Assembly (NCBI RefSeq): GCF_003443735.1
Contig: NZ_CP031969.1
Location: forward strand, 744,001-808,000
Direction of reading: 5' to 3'
From: Streptomyces sp. CC0208
GTDB taxonomy: Bacteria > Actinomycetota > Actinomycetes > Streptomycetales > Streptomycetaceae
DNA length: 64,000 nt
Below, one piece after another: positions 8,875-17,919 of the stretch (its first letter is position 1; each line of letters starts with the position of its first letter). The notes under the pieces were generated by a model. That model had not been told where the DNA came from, did not search any database, and saw nothing but the letters and a program-made list of their open reading frames with translations. Both the position numbers and the translations under genes were made by a program.

Positions 8875-11816
8875 CGACCGGAAGGCAGTTCGTAAGAGGC
8901 GACGCCGTCCTCGAAGCTCAGGTACGTCACCTGCGGCACGCGTGACAGGGGTGTGCCGCCCTCGCGCACGGAGTCGGGGTCGGCCGTGGGGATGCGCAGG
9001 GTCGCGGTGCTGTTGGCGGGCACAGCGACCCGCTGCGTGAACTCGCTCTCCCGCACCGTCCACGCGCTGACGATCTCGCCGTACGGCGACCGGTGCGAGC
9101 CGGTGACCCGGGTGATCCTGCCGGTCGGGTCGAGGTGGGGCCGCAGGAAGAAGTGCCGGAAGCCGGGGTGGGCCGGGTCCTTGGCGATGCCGGCCATGCT
9201 CTCGTACATCCACTCCATGATCGCGCCGTAGGCGTAGTGGTTGAAGGAGTTCATCTCGACCGGCCCGAAGCCGTCCTCCTTCGAGTACGAGTTCCAGCGC
9301 TCCCAGATCGTGGTCGCGCCGTTCCTCACCGAGTACAGCCAGGACGGCATCGCGTCCTGGTGCAGCACCTTGTAGGCCAGCTCCACCTGGCCTTCCTCGG
9401 TGAGGACGGGTGCCAGGACGTTCACTCCGAGGAAGCCGACGGAGAGGGTGTTCTCGGCGTAGCCGACACGGGTGCTGTCGGGGTGGGCGGCCTTGTACTC
9501 GGCGGAGTTGCCGATGTTCTGGACGAGGAGGTCGACGATCGCGCGCCGCTGGGCCTCGGTGTCGTACAGGCCGAGTTTGAGGACCCACAGCAGGGCGGTC
9601 TGGCTGTCGTCCTCGGTCCGGGTGGGACTGCCTCCCGGGGTCCAGGGCGGCGGGGAGCCGAGGCTGGAACGCACGGTGAGCCGGCCGTTCTCGGTGCTCA
9701 GGTACTTGGTGACGAACGCCCGCTTGATGTGGGCGAACAGCTCCTCGTAGGCGTGCGCCTCGGCGGTGCGGGCGGTGGCGCGGGCCATGTCCGCCATGAG
9801 CCGGGCGCTGTAGGCGTAGTAGGCGTCACTGACGAGCTGGGTGCTGGTGACCTGGAAGGCCAGCCAGTCGCCGAAGATCGCGCCCTGTCCGGCGTAGGTG
9901 TCGCCGGTGCGTGCGCGGATCCATTCCATGTAGGTGGTCATCGCGTCCCAGCTGCGGTCGACGACGGTGGTGTCCCCGCTCATCTGCCACACCGTCCACG
10001 GCACGACGACCCCGCAGTCCGCCCAACCGCTCGCCGGATCCGGCTCGTTGTAGCGGGCGCCGGGCGCGATCCAGGTGAACTGGGCGCCATCGGCGCCGTA
10101 GGTGCGCTGGGAGTCGATCAGGATGTCCTGGAAGTGGCTCAGGAAGGCGACCGCGTCGGTGTTGTAGAGGCCGGTCTGGGAGAAGAGCTGGGTGTCGCCG
10201 GTCCAGCCGCAGCGTTCGTCGCGTTGCGGGCAGTCGGTGGGCACCCAGAGGTAGTTGCCGCGCTGGCCCCAACGGACGTTGCTGATCAGCTGGTTGACGT
10301 CGGCGTCGTCCGTTTCGACGGTGCCGATGTCGTGGAGGGCGGAGGTGGCGACCCTGCCGGTCAGTTCGCTGAGGGTGACGGTGGCGGTCGTGGTGACGCG
10401 GACGTGGCGGAAGCCGTAGAAGGTCAGGGAGTCCTGGTGGGTCTCGCCCTTCGGATCGCCCTTGAGGATGTACGTGCTGGCCGCCCCGGCGGTGCGGAGG
10501 TTGGCGCGGTAGACGGAACCCTCCGGGCCGTCCGCGCCCGCGCTGGTGTCGTTGAGCATCTCCCCCGGCTGGAGGACGACTTCGGCTCCGGCGGGACCGC
10601 GGAGGGTGTAGCGGGGGACGCCGACGAGGTTCTGGCCGAGGTCGATCACGGCGGTGTCGCCGGGATGCAGGGTGAGGGGGGCGGTGGCGGCCTCGATGGG
10701 ATCGGTGACCGTGCGGGCGGGGTCGGGAACGAAATCGCCGCCGCCGGTGTAGACGGTGATCGACCGCGGCCTGCGGTCCCAGGCAGGCATCAGCCGGGCC
10801 GACTCGCCCGGGTAGGCGACGAGTCGGGCGTCGGGGAACCGGGTGGTGAAGTCGTGTTCCTCCACCCCGGACCAGGCGGAGGCGTCGAAGCCGTTCGCGG
10901 TCCAGCCGGGCAGTTCCCGGCGGGCGTCGTAGGTCTGGCCGTCGTAGATGTCGTCGGCGCGGTAGGGGCCGGTGTCCGTGGCCCGCCAGTCGTCGCCGGG
11001 CGTGGTCACGACGGTCTGGGCCGAGCCGTCCTCGTAGCGGATCAGGAGCTTGGCCTTGAGGGCGAGGCGGTTGCCGGACTCCGCGTAGTAGACGCTGTTC
11101 TCGGAGACGCGGCCGTTGTACCAGCCGTTGCCCAGCACGGCTGCGAGGGTCACCTGTTGCTGGTCCGCCAGCAGGCCCGTCACGTCGTAGGTGAAATAGC
11201 TGACGGTGGTGTCGTAGTTGGTCCAGCCCGGGGTGAGCAGTTCGTACGTGGTGCCGCCGTCCTGGGGCACGCCGACCCGTTGGCCGTTGACGTAGGCGTC
11301 GTAAACGCCGAGCGCGGAGACGTAGAGCCGGGCGTCGCGCACGCGGCCGGTCTTCAGCGCCGTCTGCCTTCTCAGGAGCGGCGAGCCCGGGCTGTTCGGC
11401 CCTTTGCCCGCCATGCTGATCCACTGGGCGCCGTCCCAGCCGCGCACGCCGTCGGTGCTGAGCAGGCCCGTCTCGAAACGGGCCGCCGGGGCGTCGGGGA
11501 GCCTGCTGCCGTTCTCGTCCCAGACCTGGACCGTCCAGTGATAGCAGGTCGAGGGGTGCAGTTCGGGGCCCGCGTAGCGCACGGCCACCGAGTCCGCCGA
11601 GTCGGTCCGGCCGCTGTCCCAGACGTCCGCGCGGCCCTCTGCCAGACGGGCGGGGCTGGACGCGACCAGGATGCGGTACGCCGTCTGCCGCCTGCCGCGG
11701 ACCCGGGACGCGGTGCGCCAGCCGAATCGAGGACGGGCGGCGTCCACGCCGAGCGGATCGCTGCGGTGCTCGACCGTGAGGCCCTCGACGGCGGTGCGGT
11801 GGACTCCATCGGGCAT
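8847..11816 (-). CDS. Alpha-L-rhamnosidase (GH78)
   Basis: The 989-aa protein matches the multidomain GH78 layout: N-terminal beta domains, a rhamnosidase-N domain, then an (alpha/alpha)6 catalytic barrel containing the motif DERCGWTGDTQLF, and a C-terminal beta domain. It would release terminal L-rhamnose from plant glycosides or polysaccharides. No signal peptide is visible after ATG 11816, so it is probably intracellular and would act on imported rhamnosides, or it is exported without a classical signal. Its promoter has two operators of the same form as those at rhaI, placing it in the rhamnose regulon. Confidence 0.93.
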   Translation of the reverse strand: MPDGVHRTAVEGLTVEHRSDPLGVDAARPRFGWRTASRVRGRRQTAYRILVASSPARLAEGRADVWDSGRTDSADSVAVRYAGPELHPSTCYHWTVQVWDENGSRLPDAPAARFETGLLSTDGVRGWDGAQWISMAGKGPNSPGSPLLRRQTALKTGRVRDARLYVSALGVYDAYVNGQRVGVPQDGGTTYELLTPGWTNYDTTVSYFTYDVTGLLADQQQVTLAAVLGNGWYNGRVSENSVYYAESGNRLALKAKLLIRYEDGSAQTVVTTPGDDWRATDTGPYRADDIYDGQTYDARRELPGWTANGFDASAWSGVEEHDFTTRFPDARLVAYPGESARLMPAWDRRPRSITVYTGGGDFVPDPARTVTDPIEAATAPLTLHPGDTAVIDLGQNLVGVPRYTLRGPAGAEVVLQPGEMLNDTSAGADGPEGSVYRANLRTAGAASTYILKGDPKGETHQDSLTFYGFRHVRVTTTATVTLSELTGRVATSALHDIGTVETDDADVNQLISNVRWGQRGNYLWVPTDCPQRDERCGWTGDTQLFSQTGLYNTDAVAFLSHFQDILIDSQRTYGADGAQFTWIAPGARYNEPDPASGWADCGVVVPWTVWQMSGDTTVVDRSWDAMTTYMEWIRARTGDTYAGQGAIFGDWLAFQVTSTQLVSDAYYAYSARLMADMARATARTAEAHAYEELFAHIKRAFVTKYLSTENGRLTVRSSLGSPPPWTPGGSPTRTEDDSQTALLWVLKLGLYDTEAQRRAIVDLLVQNIGNSAEYKAAHPDSTRVGYAENTLSVGFLGVNVLAPVLTEEGQVELAYKVLHQDAMPSWLYSVRNGATTIWERWNSYSKEDGFGPVEMNSFNHYAYGAIMEWMYESMAGIAKDPAHPGFRHFFLRPHLDPTGRITRVTGSHRSPYGEIVSAWTVRESEFTQRVAVPANSTATLRIPTADPDSVREGGTPLSRVPQVTYLSFEDGVASYELPSGRYELTSSLA

Positions 11817-11851
11817 GCCGTGGTCCCTTCGGCTGTGCGGCTGTTCGGTGT

Positions 11852-11863
11852 TGTATCGATTCA
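11852..11863. promoter_or_regulatory. LacI-type operator, downstream box of the rhamnosidase promoter
   Basis: TGTATCGATTCA lies between the predicted start site and ATG 11816. It fits the TGAATCG/CGATTCA pattern found at rhaI. Confidence 0.6.
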
Positions 11864-11879
11864 GCTGGGTCGGCGCTTG

Positions 11880-11908
11880 AAGCTAGTGGCAGATGCGAGG
11901 GGTGTCCA
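11880..11908 (-). promoter_or_regulatory. Predicted promoter of the rhamnosidase gene
   Basis: On the minus strand, -35 TGGACA (11903-11908), a 17-nt spacer and -10 TAGCTT (11880-11885). Operators flank it on both sides. Confidence 0.5.
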
Positions 11909-11935
11909 CCGTCCGCGCCGCGAGGTGAAACCGTT

Positions 11936-11947
11936 CAGGACCGGCGG
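11936..11947. promoter_or_regulatory. LacI-type operator, upstream box of the rhamnosidase promoter
   Basis: TGAAACCGTTCA has matching TGAA/TTCA arms and lies about 28 bp upstream of the -35 box. Its centre is 84 bp, or eight helical turns, from the centre of the downstream box. Confidence 0.45.
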
Positions 11948-11965
11948 TCCCACCTCACCGTCGCG

Positions 11966-12565
11966 TCAGCTGTAGACGATCGGGCAGCCGCGCCGCAGGG
12001 AGTGCTGGGCGGCACGCAGGTACAGCGCCACGTAGAACGCGGCGTCCAGGTCCTCGGCCCAGGGCCCGGGTCGTGCGGCGGCGACCCGCTGTGCCTCGCC
12101 GTCCAGGAACCACATGGTGAGGTCGAGGTTGTCGCAGGCCTCGGGTATCTCGTCCACCGGCAGGCCGAGGGCCCTCGCGAGCCGTTCCGCGAGGGCGAGC
12201 ACCCGCGGGGCACCGGCGACCATCGTCGTGTCGTCGTAGGAGTTCTCGACCGGCAGCCAGATCTCGTCGTCGAGTGCGAACGGCACCAGCAAGGACCAGC
12301 CGCAGAGCACCGCGTACTCCTCCTGCGACAACTGCACCCGGCACAGCGCCTCGAACCCGTCCATGGGAGGCACAAGCTTCTCCTCGAACGCGAGCCCCGC
12401 CCCGCGCACCACACGCTCCGGTGCCTCCGGCACGGTGTCGTACGGCGGCAGCCCCCGCCTGCTCAGCTCATCGCCGAGCGCCGCGGCGAGGGCGCCCCTG
12501 CCGCCCTCGTCCTCATCCGTGTCGAACCACTCCTGGGCGCCCACGCTCACCAGATAGATCCCCAT
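11966..12565 (-). CDS. Hypothetical protein
   Basis: A 199-aa soluble acidic protein beginning MGIYLVSVGAQEWF; family not recognised. ATG 12565 is chosen because the ten extra upstream codons are basic and unlike the rest. It has no signal peptide, membrane segment or cysteine motif. The conserved-looking part is a central PFALDDEIWLPVENSYDD stretch. It lies downstream of another hypothetical gene of similar size in the same direction, separated by a hairpin, and may be transcribed independently. Similar small proteins are frequent in Streptomyces, but no function can be assigned. Confidence 0.75.
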   Translation of the reverse strand: MGIYLVSVGAQEWFDTDEDEGGRGALAAALGDELSRRGLPPYDTVPEAPERVVRGAGLAFEEKLVPPMDGFEALCRVQLSQEEYAVLCGWSLLVPFALDDEIWLPVENSYDDTTMVAGAPRVLALAERLARALGLPVDEIPEACDNLDLTMWFLDGEAQRVAAARPGPWAEDLDAAFYVALYLRAAQHSLRRGCPIVYS

Positions 12566-12588
12566 GCGCCGAAAAGTACAGCGCCCCA

Positions 12589-12630
12589 CTGACAACAGCC
12601 CCGCGTCCCTTCAGCGGTCGCTGCTGTCAG
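12589..12630 (-). terminator. Hairpin at the end of the DUF6461-like gene
   Basis: CTGACAACAGC and GCTGCTGTCAG form an 11-bp stem with a single G-T wobble, around a 20-nt loop. The stem overlaps the stop codon of the upstream minus-strand gene. Confidence 0.45.
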
Positions 12631-13271
12631 GGGCCGGTCAGCAGGAGCGTGGGCAGGGTGTCCTCCAGGATCCGCTCGCGGGGCAGGGTGAGGCCGAAGT
12701 GCCGCTGGAGCACCTCCAGACAGGCCCGGTGCACGGCACGGTCGTCCAGGTCGTCGTCGGGCAGTCCGGCGGCCGTGAGCCGCTGCTGGACGGCGGCGAC
12801 CACCTCGGGGTCGCCCTCGGGACTGCCGTACCCCCAGCTGCCGTCCAGGTGCAGGTTGAACGCGCACATCAGGTTCTCGTCGTGGCGGTAGGCGAAGTTC
12901 GGGGGGACCGGCTTGCCGTTCTCCTCCTCGTACTCCAGGTGGTAGACGTGCAGGCCGCCGTGGTCGACCGGCCGGGTGCCGGTGCCGAACTCGCCCTGCC
13001 AGCCGCCGTACTTGATGACGTAGGACCACTCGTCGAGCTCGCCGTGACGCAGCGCGATGCCGTCCAGGACCTCGCCGTACAGGCCTTGCAGCAGGTCCTG
13101 GACCTGGCGGCCGGTGAGTTCTCCGATGGCGCGGGGCCGGTTGGGCCGGTGAGCGGTCTCGGCGATCCGTCGCGCCAGGGATTCCGATTCGAGGTCGGGG
13201 GCGATCACCACGCTGTAGCCGCCCCAGGCGATGGACTGCGGTTCGGCGAGCCAGGCTATTCCGTCGGTCAT
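12627..13271 (-). CDS. Hypothetical protein, DUF6461-like
   Basis: A 214-aa soluble protein starting MTDGIAWLAEPQ. The opening and the tryptophan/glycine-rich middle (WSYVIKYGGWQGEF) recall the DUF6461 proteins of actinobacteria, a family of unknown function; the match is from memory and tentative. ATG 13271 is preferred over a TTG three codons upstream. It has no export or membrane signal. It stands alone, ahead of a hairpin, and diverges from the ABC exporter genes. Confidence 0.75.
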   Translation of the reverse strand: MTDGIAWLAEPQSIAWGGYSVVIAPDLESESLARRIAETAHRPNRPRAIGELTGRQVQDLLQGLYGEVLDGIALRHGELDEWSYVIKYGGWQGEFGTGTRPVDHGGLHVYHLEYEEENGKPVPPNFAYRHDENLMCAFNLHLDGSWGYGSPEGDPEVVAAVQQRLTAAGLPDDDLDDRAVHRACLEVLQRHFGLTLPRERILEDTLPTLLLTGP

Positions 13272-13419
13272 GGCGGTCAACCCTGCCGTATTCGCCGGAT
13301 GGTGTCACTGAGTACACCCCGCAAGACGGGTTCTACGCCCAATGTCCTTTGACCTGCGTCTCCGTAGCTTCTTGAGGGAGGCACACGGCGTGCAGGACGA
13401 AGGACGAAGGGGGACGACG

Positions 13420-14205
13420 ATGTTTCGCACCGGTTCAGGACGTACGCACGACACGGGACCCGCCGCGGAGGCGCTGCGGCTGGTGAAGGTCAGCAGGACG
13501 TACGGCACGGACGACAGTGCGGTGACCGCTCTGGACGGGGTCACGCTGAGTCTGGCCCGGGGCACCTTCACCGCGGTGATGGGACCGTCGGGCTCGGGCA
13601 AGTCCACGCTGTTGCAGTGCGCCGCCGGTCTCGACCGGCCGGACAGCGGGATCGTGCGGGTCGACGGCACCGAGCTGACGGGCGGTGGCGAGGCGGAGCT
13701 GACGCGGTTCCGGCGCGGGCGGGTGGGGTTCGTGTTCCAGCAGTACAACCTGCTGGAGACGCTGACGGTCGCCCAGAACACCGTCCTGCCGCTGAAGCTC
13801 GCCGGCCGGAAGGTCGACCGGCGGCGGGTCAGGGAGGTCCTGACGGCTGTCGGTCTCGGTGACCGCCTCGGGCACCGGCCCGACCAGCTCTCCGGCGGCC
13901 AGCGGCAGCGGGTGGCGATCGCCCGCGCGCTCGTCGCGGACCCCCGGGTGATCTTCGCGGACGAGCCGACGGGCGCCCTGGACACCCGGAGCGCGCGGGA
14001 CGTGCTGCGGCTGCTCCAGGAGGCGGTGCGGGTGCACGGCAGGACCGTGGTGATGGTGACCCACGACCCGGTCGCCGCCTCCTACGCCGACTCCGTGCTG
14101 TTCCTCGCGGACGGCCGGCTCGCGGGCCGGATGGACGCGCCGACGCCGGACGCGGTGGCCGAGCGCCTCGCGCACCTGGGCGACGACGTGACGGCGGGGG
14201 TGTGA
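13420..14205 (+). CDS. ABC transporter ATP-binding protein (MacB/LolD type)
   Basis: A 261-aa ATPase with Walker [10 protein letters not shown] near 53, a Q-loop in FQQYNLLE, signature LSGGQRQR and Walker [13 protein letters not shown], as in the MacB/LolD/FtsE export branch. ATG 13420 is preceded by a GAAGGGGG ribosome binding site; a GTG at 13390 is an alternative start. Three nucleotides separate it from the permease gene, with which it must form a complex. No sensor kinase or resistance gene sits beside it, so the exported substrate (peptide, lipid or drug) is unknown. Confidence 0.92.
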   Translation: MFRTGSGRTHDTGPAAEALRLVKVSRTYGTDDSAVTALDGVTLSLARGTFTAVMGPSGSGKSTLLQCAAGLDRPDSGIVRVDGTELTGGGEAELTRFRRGRVGFVFQQYNLLETLTVAQNTVLPLKLAGRKVDRRRVREVLTAVGLGDRLGHRPDQLSGGQRQRVAIARALVADPRVIFADEPTGALDTRSARDVLRLLQEAVRVHGRTVVMVTHDPVAASYADSVLFLADGRLAGRMDAPTPDAVAERLAHLGDDVTAGV

Positions 14206-14208
14206 GCG

Positions 14209-15519
14209 ATGTTCATGCTGGCGATGCGGTCGATACGGCAACGGCCCGGACGGTTTCTCGCGACCCTGCTGGCCGCCTTCCTGGGCGCGGGGATCATCAT
14301 GACGTTCAACTCGCTGTACGACACGGCGGGTCGGCCGGGTGTCGACCCGGTGAGCTCGGAGACCCTGACCACCTCCGCGAGTGTCGTCGGCGGCTACGGC
14401 ACCCTCCTGGTGTTCTTCGCCGTGGCGTCGACCTTGACGGTCAACATCCGTCAGCGGGCGGGTGAGTTGGAGCTGCTGCGCTGTTCGGGGGCGACACCGG
14501 GGCAGATCAGGCGGATGGTCGTGGGCGAATCCGTGGCGGTCGCCCTGATCGGTGCCGTGCTGGCCATCGGTCCGGCGATGCTCGGTGGGAGGGCGCTTCT
14601 GGACGTCTTCCAGGACAGCGGGCAGGTCGCGGAGAGCGTCGAGCCCTCCTTCGGTCTCGTGGCGCTGATGTCCGGCGTCGACATCACGCTGGTCGCGGCG
14701 GCGGGCGCCGCCTTCCTCGCCGTACGACGGGCCACCCGCGCGCGTCCGCGACGGGGCCGGGCGCGCACGCTCCTCGCCTACGTGGCACTCGGCACCGGGG
14801 TCGTCGCGGTGACCTCCACCTTCGCCTTCTCGGCGACGGACGAGGCGCTCATGGCGACGCCGGCGTACGGGGCGATCCTGCTGTCCGTGGGGTGTGCGCT
14901 GCTCGCGCCGCGGCTGCTGAGGGGTGTCCTGGACCGGCTGCCGCTGACCCGGGCGAGCGGCTGGCTGGCCGTGCGCAACCTGCGCCGGCGGGCGGACCAC
15001 CTCTCCGGGATCCTGATGTCGCTGATCCTGTTCACGGCGGTGTCCGTCGCCACGCTGTACATGCAGGGTGTGGAGAGCGACGCCATGAAGGCCTCGGGCG
15101 CGGTCAAGACGGTCGACGCGAAGAACCTTCAGACGCTGAACCTCACGGTCGTCGGCATCATCGTGGTCTTCGTGTGCGTGATGCTGGTCAACTCGCTTTA
15201 TGCGGCGACGACTTACCGCAGCCGGGAGTTCGGCCGGCAGCGGCTGGCCGGGGCGAGCCCGGGGCAGGTGCTGGGCACGGTGGGCGTGGAGGGGCTGATC
15301 CTCACGGCGGTCGGGCTGTTCTTCGGCACGGTGGCGGCGCTGGCCGGGATCATCCCGTTCACGCTCGTCCGCACCGACTCGGTGCTGCCCCACCAGGGCC
15401 TCGGCATCTGGCTGGCGGTGGTGGCGATCGCGGCGGCCGCGACGATCGGGACGAGTCTGGCCACGGCCCACCGGGTGCTGCGTACTCCGGCGGTGGAGGC
15501 GGTGGGACTGGCGGCGTGA
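14209..15519 (+). CDS. ABC transporter permease (FtsX/MacB-like)
   Basis: The 436-aa membrane protein begins MFMLAMRSIRQRPGRF, a typical FtsX-permease cytoplasmic start. It shows a first FtsX core (residues ~65-185), further transmembrane helices, a second NLRRRADHLSG entry motif near 260, and a second FtsX core near 310-430. The large extracellular loops of full-length (~800 aa) permeases are much reduced, giving a compact eight-to-ten-helix permease. It partners the ATPase just upstream. A strong hairpin terminator follows 14 nt after the stop. Confidence 0.9.
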   Translation: MFMLAMRSIRQRPGRFLATLLAAFLGAGIIMTFNSLYDTAGRPGVDPVSSETLTTSASVVGGYGTLLVFFAVASTLTVNIRQRAGELELLRCSGATPGQIRRMVVGESVAVALIGAVLAIGPAMLGGRALLDVFQDSGQVAESVEPSFGLVALMSGVDITLVAAAGAAFLAVRRATRARPRRGRARTLLAYVALGTGVVAVTSTFAFSATDEALMATPAYGAILLSVGCALLAPRLLRGVLDRLPLTRASGWLAVRNLRRRADHLSGILMSLILFTAVSVATLYMQGVESDAMKASGAVKTVDAKNLQTLNLTVVGIIVVFVCVMLVNSLYAATTYRSREFGRQRLAGASPGQVLGTVGVEGLILTAVGLFFGTVAALAGIIPFTLVRTDSVLPHQGLGIWLAVVAIAAAATIGTSLATAHRVLRTPAVEAVGLAA

Positions 15520-15532
15520 GGGGCCTCGGCGA

Positions 15533-15564
15533 GCGACGGGCGTCACTTCGGTGACGCCCGTCGC
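15533..15564 (+). terminator. Rho-independent-type terminator of the ABC exporter operon
   Basis: A 14-bp perfect stem (GCGACGGGCGTCAC paired with GTGACGCCCGTCGC) is capped by a TTCG tetraloop. No U-tract follows, as is common in Streptomyces. Confidence 0.8.
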
Positions 15565-15659
15565 CGTGCCGTCCGCCACCACGTGCACCACGTGACAGAA
15601 CCGGTGAACAAGCGCTTAGATAGTTGACGGAACGAGTTCGCGCCGCCCTGGAGGCCCCG

Positions 15660-16520
15660 TTGCTGTTCACATCCGTCGACGACGTCTCCGCACGCCTCGC
15701 CGAGACCGGCTATCTCGCCTCCCCCGCGGTCGCCACGACCGTCTTCCTCGCCGACCGGCTCGGCAAGCCGCTCCTGGTCGAGGGCCCCGCCGGGGTCGGC
15801 AAGACGGAGCTCGCCAAGGCGGTCGCCGAGGTCGCCGGGGCGCGGCTGGTCCGGCTCCAGTGCTACGAGGGCGTGGACGAGTCCCGGGCCCTGTACGAGT
15901 GGAACCACGCCAAGCAGCTGCTGCGGATCAGCGCAGGCCGGGACGAGACGTGGGACGAGGCACGCACCGACATCTTCAGCGAGGAGTTCCTGCTCTCCCG
16001 GCCCCTGCTGACGGCGATCCGCGGCGACGAGCCCAAGGTGCTCCTGATCGACGAGACCGACAAGGCGGACGTCGAGGTCGAGGGACTGCTGCTCGAGGTG
16101 CTCAGCGACTTCCAGGTCACGGTCCCCGAGCTGGGCACGATCACCGCGTCCCGCCGCCCCTTCGTCGTCCTCACCTCCAACGCCAGCCGCGAGCTGTCGG
16201 AGGCGCTGCGCCGTCGCTGCCTGTTCCTGCACATCGGGTTCCCCGAGGAGGAGCTGGAGCGGCGGATCGTACAGCTGAAGGTGCCGGGTCTCGACGAGAC
16301 GCTGGCGAAGTCCGTGGTCCGGGTCGTCGGAGCGCTGCGGGCGATGGACCTGCGCAAGGTGCCCTCGGTCGCGGAGACCATCGACTGGGCGCGCACACTG
16401 CTCGCGCTCGGCGCGGACCACCTCGACGAGACGGTTGTACGGGACAGTCTGGGCGTGCTGCTCAAGCACCAGGACGACATCCTCAAGGCGGGGGCCAAGC
16501 TCGACCTGGACGCGGTGTGA
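15660..16520 (+). CDS. MoxR-family AAA+ ATPase
   Basis: A chaperone-like AAA+ ATPase of about 286 aa with Walker A EGPAGVGKTE, Walker B VLLIDETDKAD and sensor VLTSNASRELSE. TTG 15660 is chosen because GGAGG lies 5 nt upstream; an in-frame TTG at 15624 would add 12 residues. Its stop overlaps the start of a VWA-domain gene, and MoxR-VWA pairs act together in protein or metal-centre maturation. The nearest named relatives are CoxD/CoxE of CO dehydrogenase clusters, but no dehydrogenase gene is nearby, so the client protein is unknown. Confidence 0.9.
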   Translation: MLFTSVDDVSARLAETGYLASPAVATTVFLADRLGKPLLVEGPAGVGKTELAKAVAEVAGARLVRLQCYEGVDESRALYEWNHAKQLLRISAGRDETWDEARTDIFSEEFLLSRPLLTAIRGDEPKVLLIDETDKADVEVEGLLLEVLSDFQVTVPELGTITASRRPFVVLTSNASRELSEALRRRCLFLHIGFPEEELERRIVQLKVPGLDETLAKSVVRVVGALRAMDLRKVPSVAETIDWARTLLALGADHLDETVVRDSLGVLLKHQDDILKAGAKLDLDAV

Positions 16521-17863
16521 GCACCGCGGAGCGGCTCACCTCCCTGGTCGGCGCCCTGCGCACGCACGGTGTGAGCATCGGGACCGGTGAGACGGTGGAC
16601 GCGGCGCAGGCGGTCGAGGCGCTCGGGTTCGCCGACCGCGAGCGGCTGCGGGAGGGCCTGGCGGCGACCCTGTTGCACAGCCCGGCCCAACGGCCGGTTT
16701 TCGACCCGGTGTTCGACCTGTACTTCCCGCGGGGCGTCGGCGCGCCCGACACCGGCCCCGCGGACCGGGAGGAGCTGCGCGAGCGACTCGCCAGGGCTCT
16801 GGCCGCCAACGACGAGACCCTGATGGCCCGGCTCGCGGCGGAGGCCGTCGACGGGTTCGGCGGATACGGCAACTCCCCCTCCTCGGACGGCTGGTCGTCG
16901 TACCAGACGCTCGACCGGTTGCGCCCGCAGACCCTGCTCGCGCGCGTCCGGGACGACGTGCGGGGGCAGCAGGGCATGTCCGGGTTCACAGACCGGCTCC
17001 TTGAGGACGAGATCCGGCGGCGCATCGAGGCGTTCCGCGCGCTGGTGGCGGCGGAGGCCCGGCGACGGGTGGCCGAGCGGCGGGACCGGGACGAGATCGC
17101 GAGGCGGGCAGTGGCGCCGACGACCGACCGGGTCGACTTCCTGTTCGCGGGGAAGGACCGGCTGGCCGAACTGCGGCGGACGGTCCAGCCGTTGGCCCGC
17201 AAGCTCGCCACCCGGCTCGCGGCCCGCCGCCGGCGTGCCGCGCGGGGCAGTATCGATCTGCGGCGGACGCTGCGCGGTTCGCTGTCGACGGGTGGGGTGC
17301 CGATGAAGCCGGTGCTGCGCAGGCGTCGGCCGGCCCGGCCCGAACTGGTGCTGCTGTGCGATGTGTCGGGCTCGGTTTCGGGGTTCTCGGACTTCACGAT
17401 GCTGCTGGTGCAGGCGCTGCACGACCAGTTCAGCAAGGTGCGGGTGTTCGCCTTCGTCAACCGTCTCGACGAGGTCACCCGGCTCCTCGAACACGGGGCG
17501 GCCGACGCGGAGGGGCTGGGTGCGCGTATCCGCGCCGAGGCCACGCTCACGGGGTGGCACGGCAGCAGCGACTACGGCGTGGCGCTGGGCGAGTTCGCGT
17601 CTCTGTACGGGGACGCGCTGAGCCCGCGCACGACGGTGTTCGTCCTCGGTGACGCCCGCACCAACATGAGCGACCCGAACCTGCCCGCCGTCCGGGAGAT
17701 CGCCGAACGGGCCCGCCGCGTCTACTGGTTGAACCCGGAGGCGGGTGCGCAGTGGGGCACAGGCGACTCGGCGGCGTACGAGTACGCCGAGTTGGTGGAG
17801 ATGCACGAGTGCCGCAATGTCCGCCAGCTCAGCGCCCTGGTGGGGCGGTTGCTGCCGATCTGA
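16517..17863 (+). CDS. VWA domain protein, CoxE-like
   Basis: The 448-aa protein has a helical, arginine-rich N-terminal half and a C-terminal von Willebrand A domain with the metal-ion-dependent adhesion motif DVSGSVSGFS. This is the CoxE layout. It would work with the MoxR ATPase encoded just upstream; the start GTG 16517 overlaps that gene's stop (GTGA). It has no signal peptide and is cytoplasmic. The function is inferred from the pair, and the target complex is not in the window. Confidence 0.9.
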   Translation: MSTAERLTSLVGALRTHGVSIGTGETVDAAQAVEALGFADRERLREGLAATLLHSPAQRPVFDPVFDLYFPRGVGAPDTGPADREELRERLARALAANDETLMARLAAEAVDGFGGYGNSPSSDGWSSYQTLDRLRPQTLLARVRDDVRGQQGMSGFTDRLLEDEIRRRIEAFRALVAAEARRRVAERRDRDEIARRAVAPTTDRVDFLFAGKDRLAELRRTVQPLARKLATRLAARRRRAARGSIDLRRTLRGSLSTGGVPMKPVLRRRRPARPELVLLCDVSGSVSGFSDFTMLLVQALHDQFSKVRVFAFVNRLDEVTRLLEHGAADAEGLGARIRAEATLTGWHGSSDYGVALGEFASLYGDALSPRTTVFVLGDARTNMSDPNLPAVREIAERARRVYWLNPEAGAQWGTGDSAAYEYAELVEMHECRNVRQLSALVGRLLPI

Positions 17864-17919
17864 CCGGGGCCACGGAAATCCCTTTGTCAGGCCGGGGGAC
17901 GCGGTTCGACACTGAGGTC

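Noticed and set aside
9093..11975. A 960-codon open frame on the + strand over the rhamnosidase gene
   Set aside because: It is the antisense of a clearly recognisable GH78 enzyme, and its Val/Gly/Glu-rich composition is that of a GC-shadow frame.
13349..13370. A TTGACC ... TAGCTT promoter for the ABC exporter
   Set aside because: The spacer is only 10 nt, too short for a housekeeping promoter.
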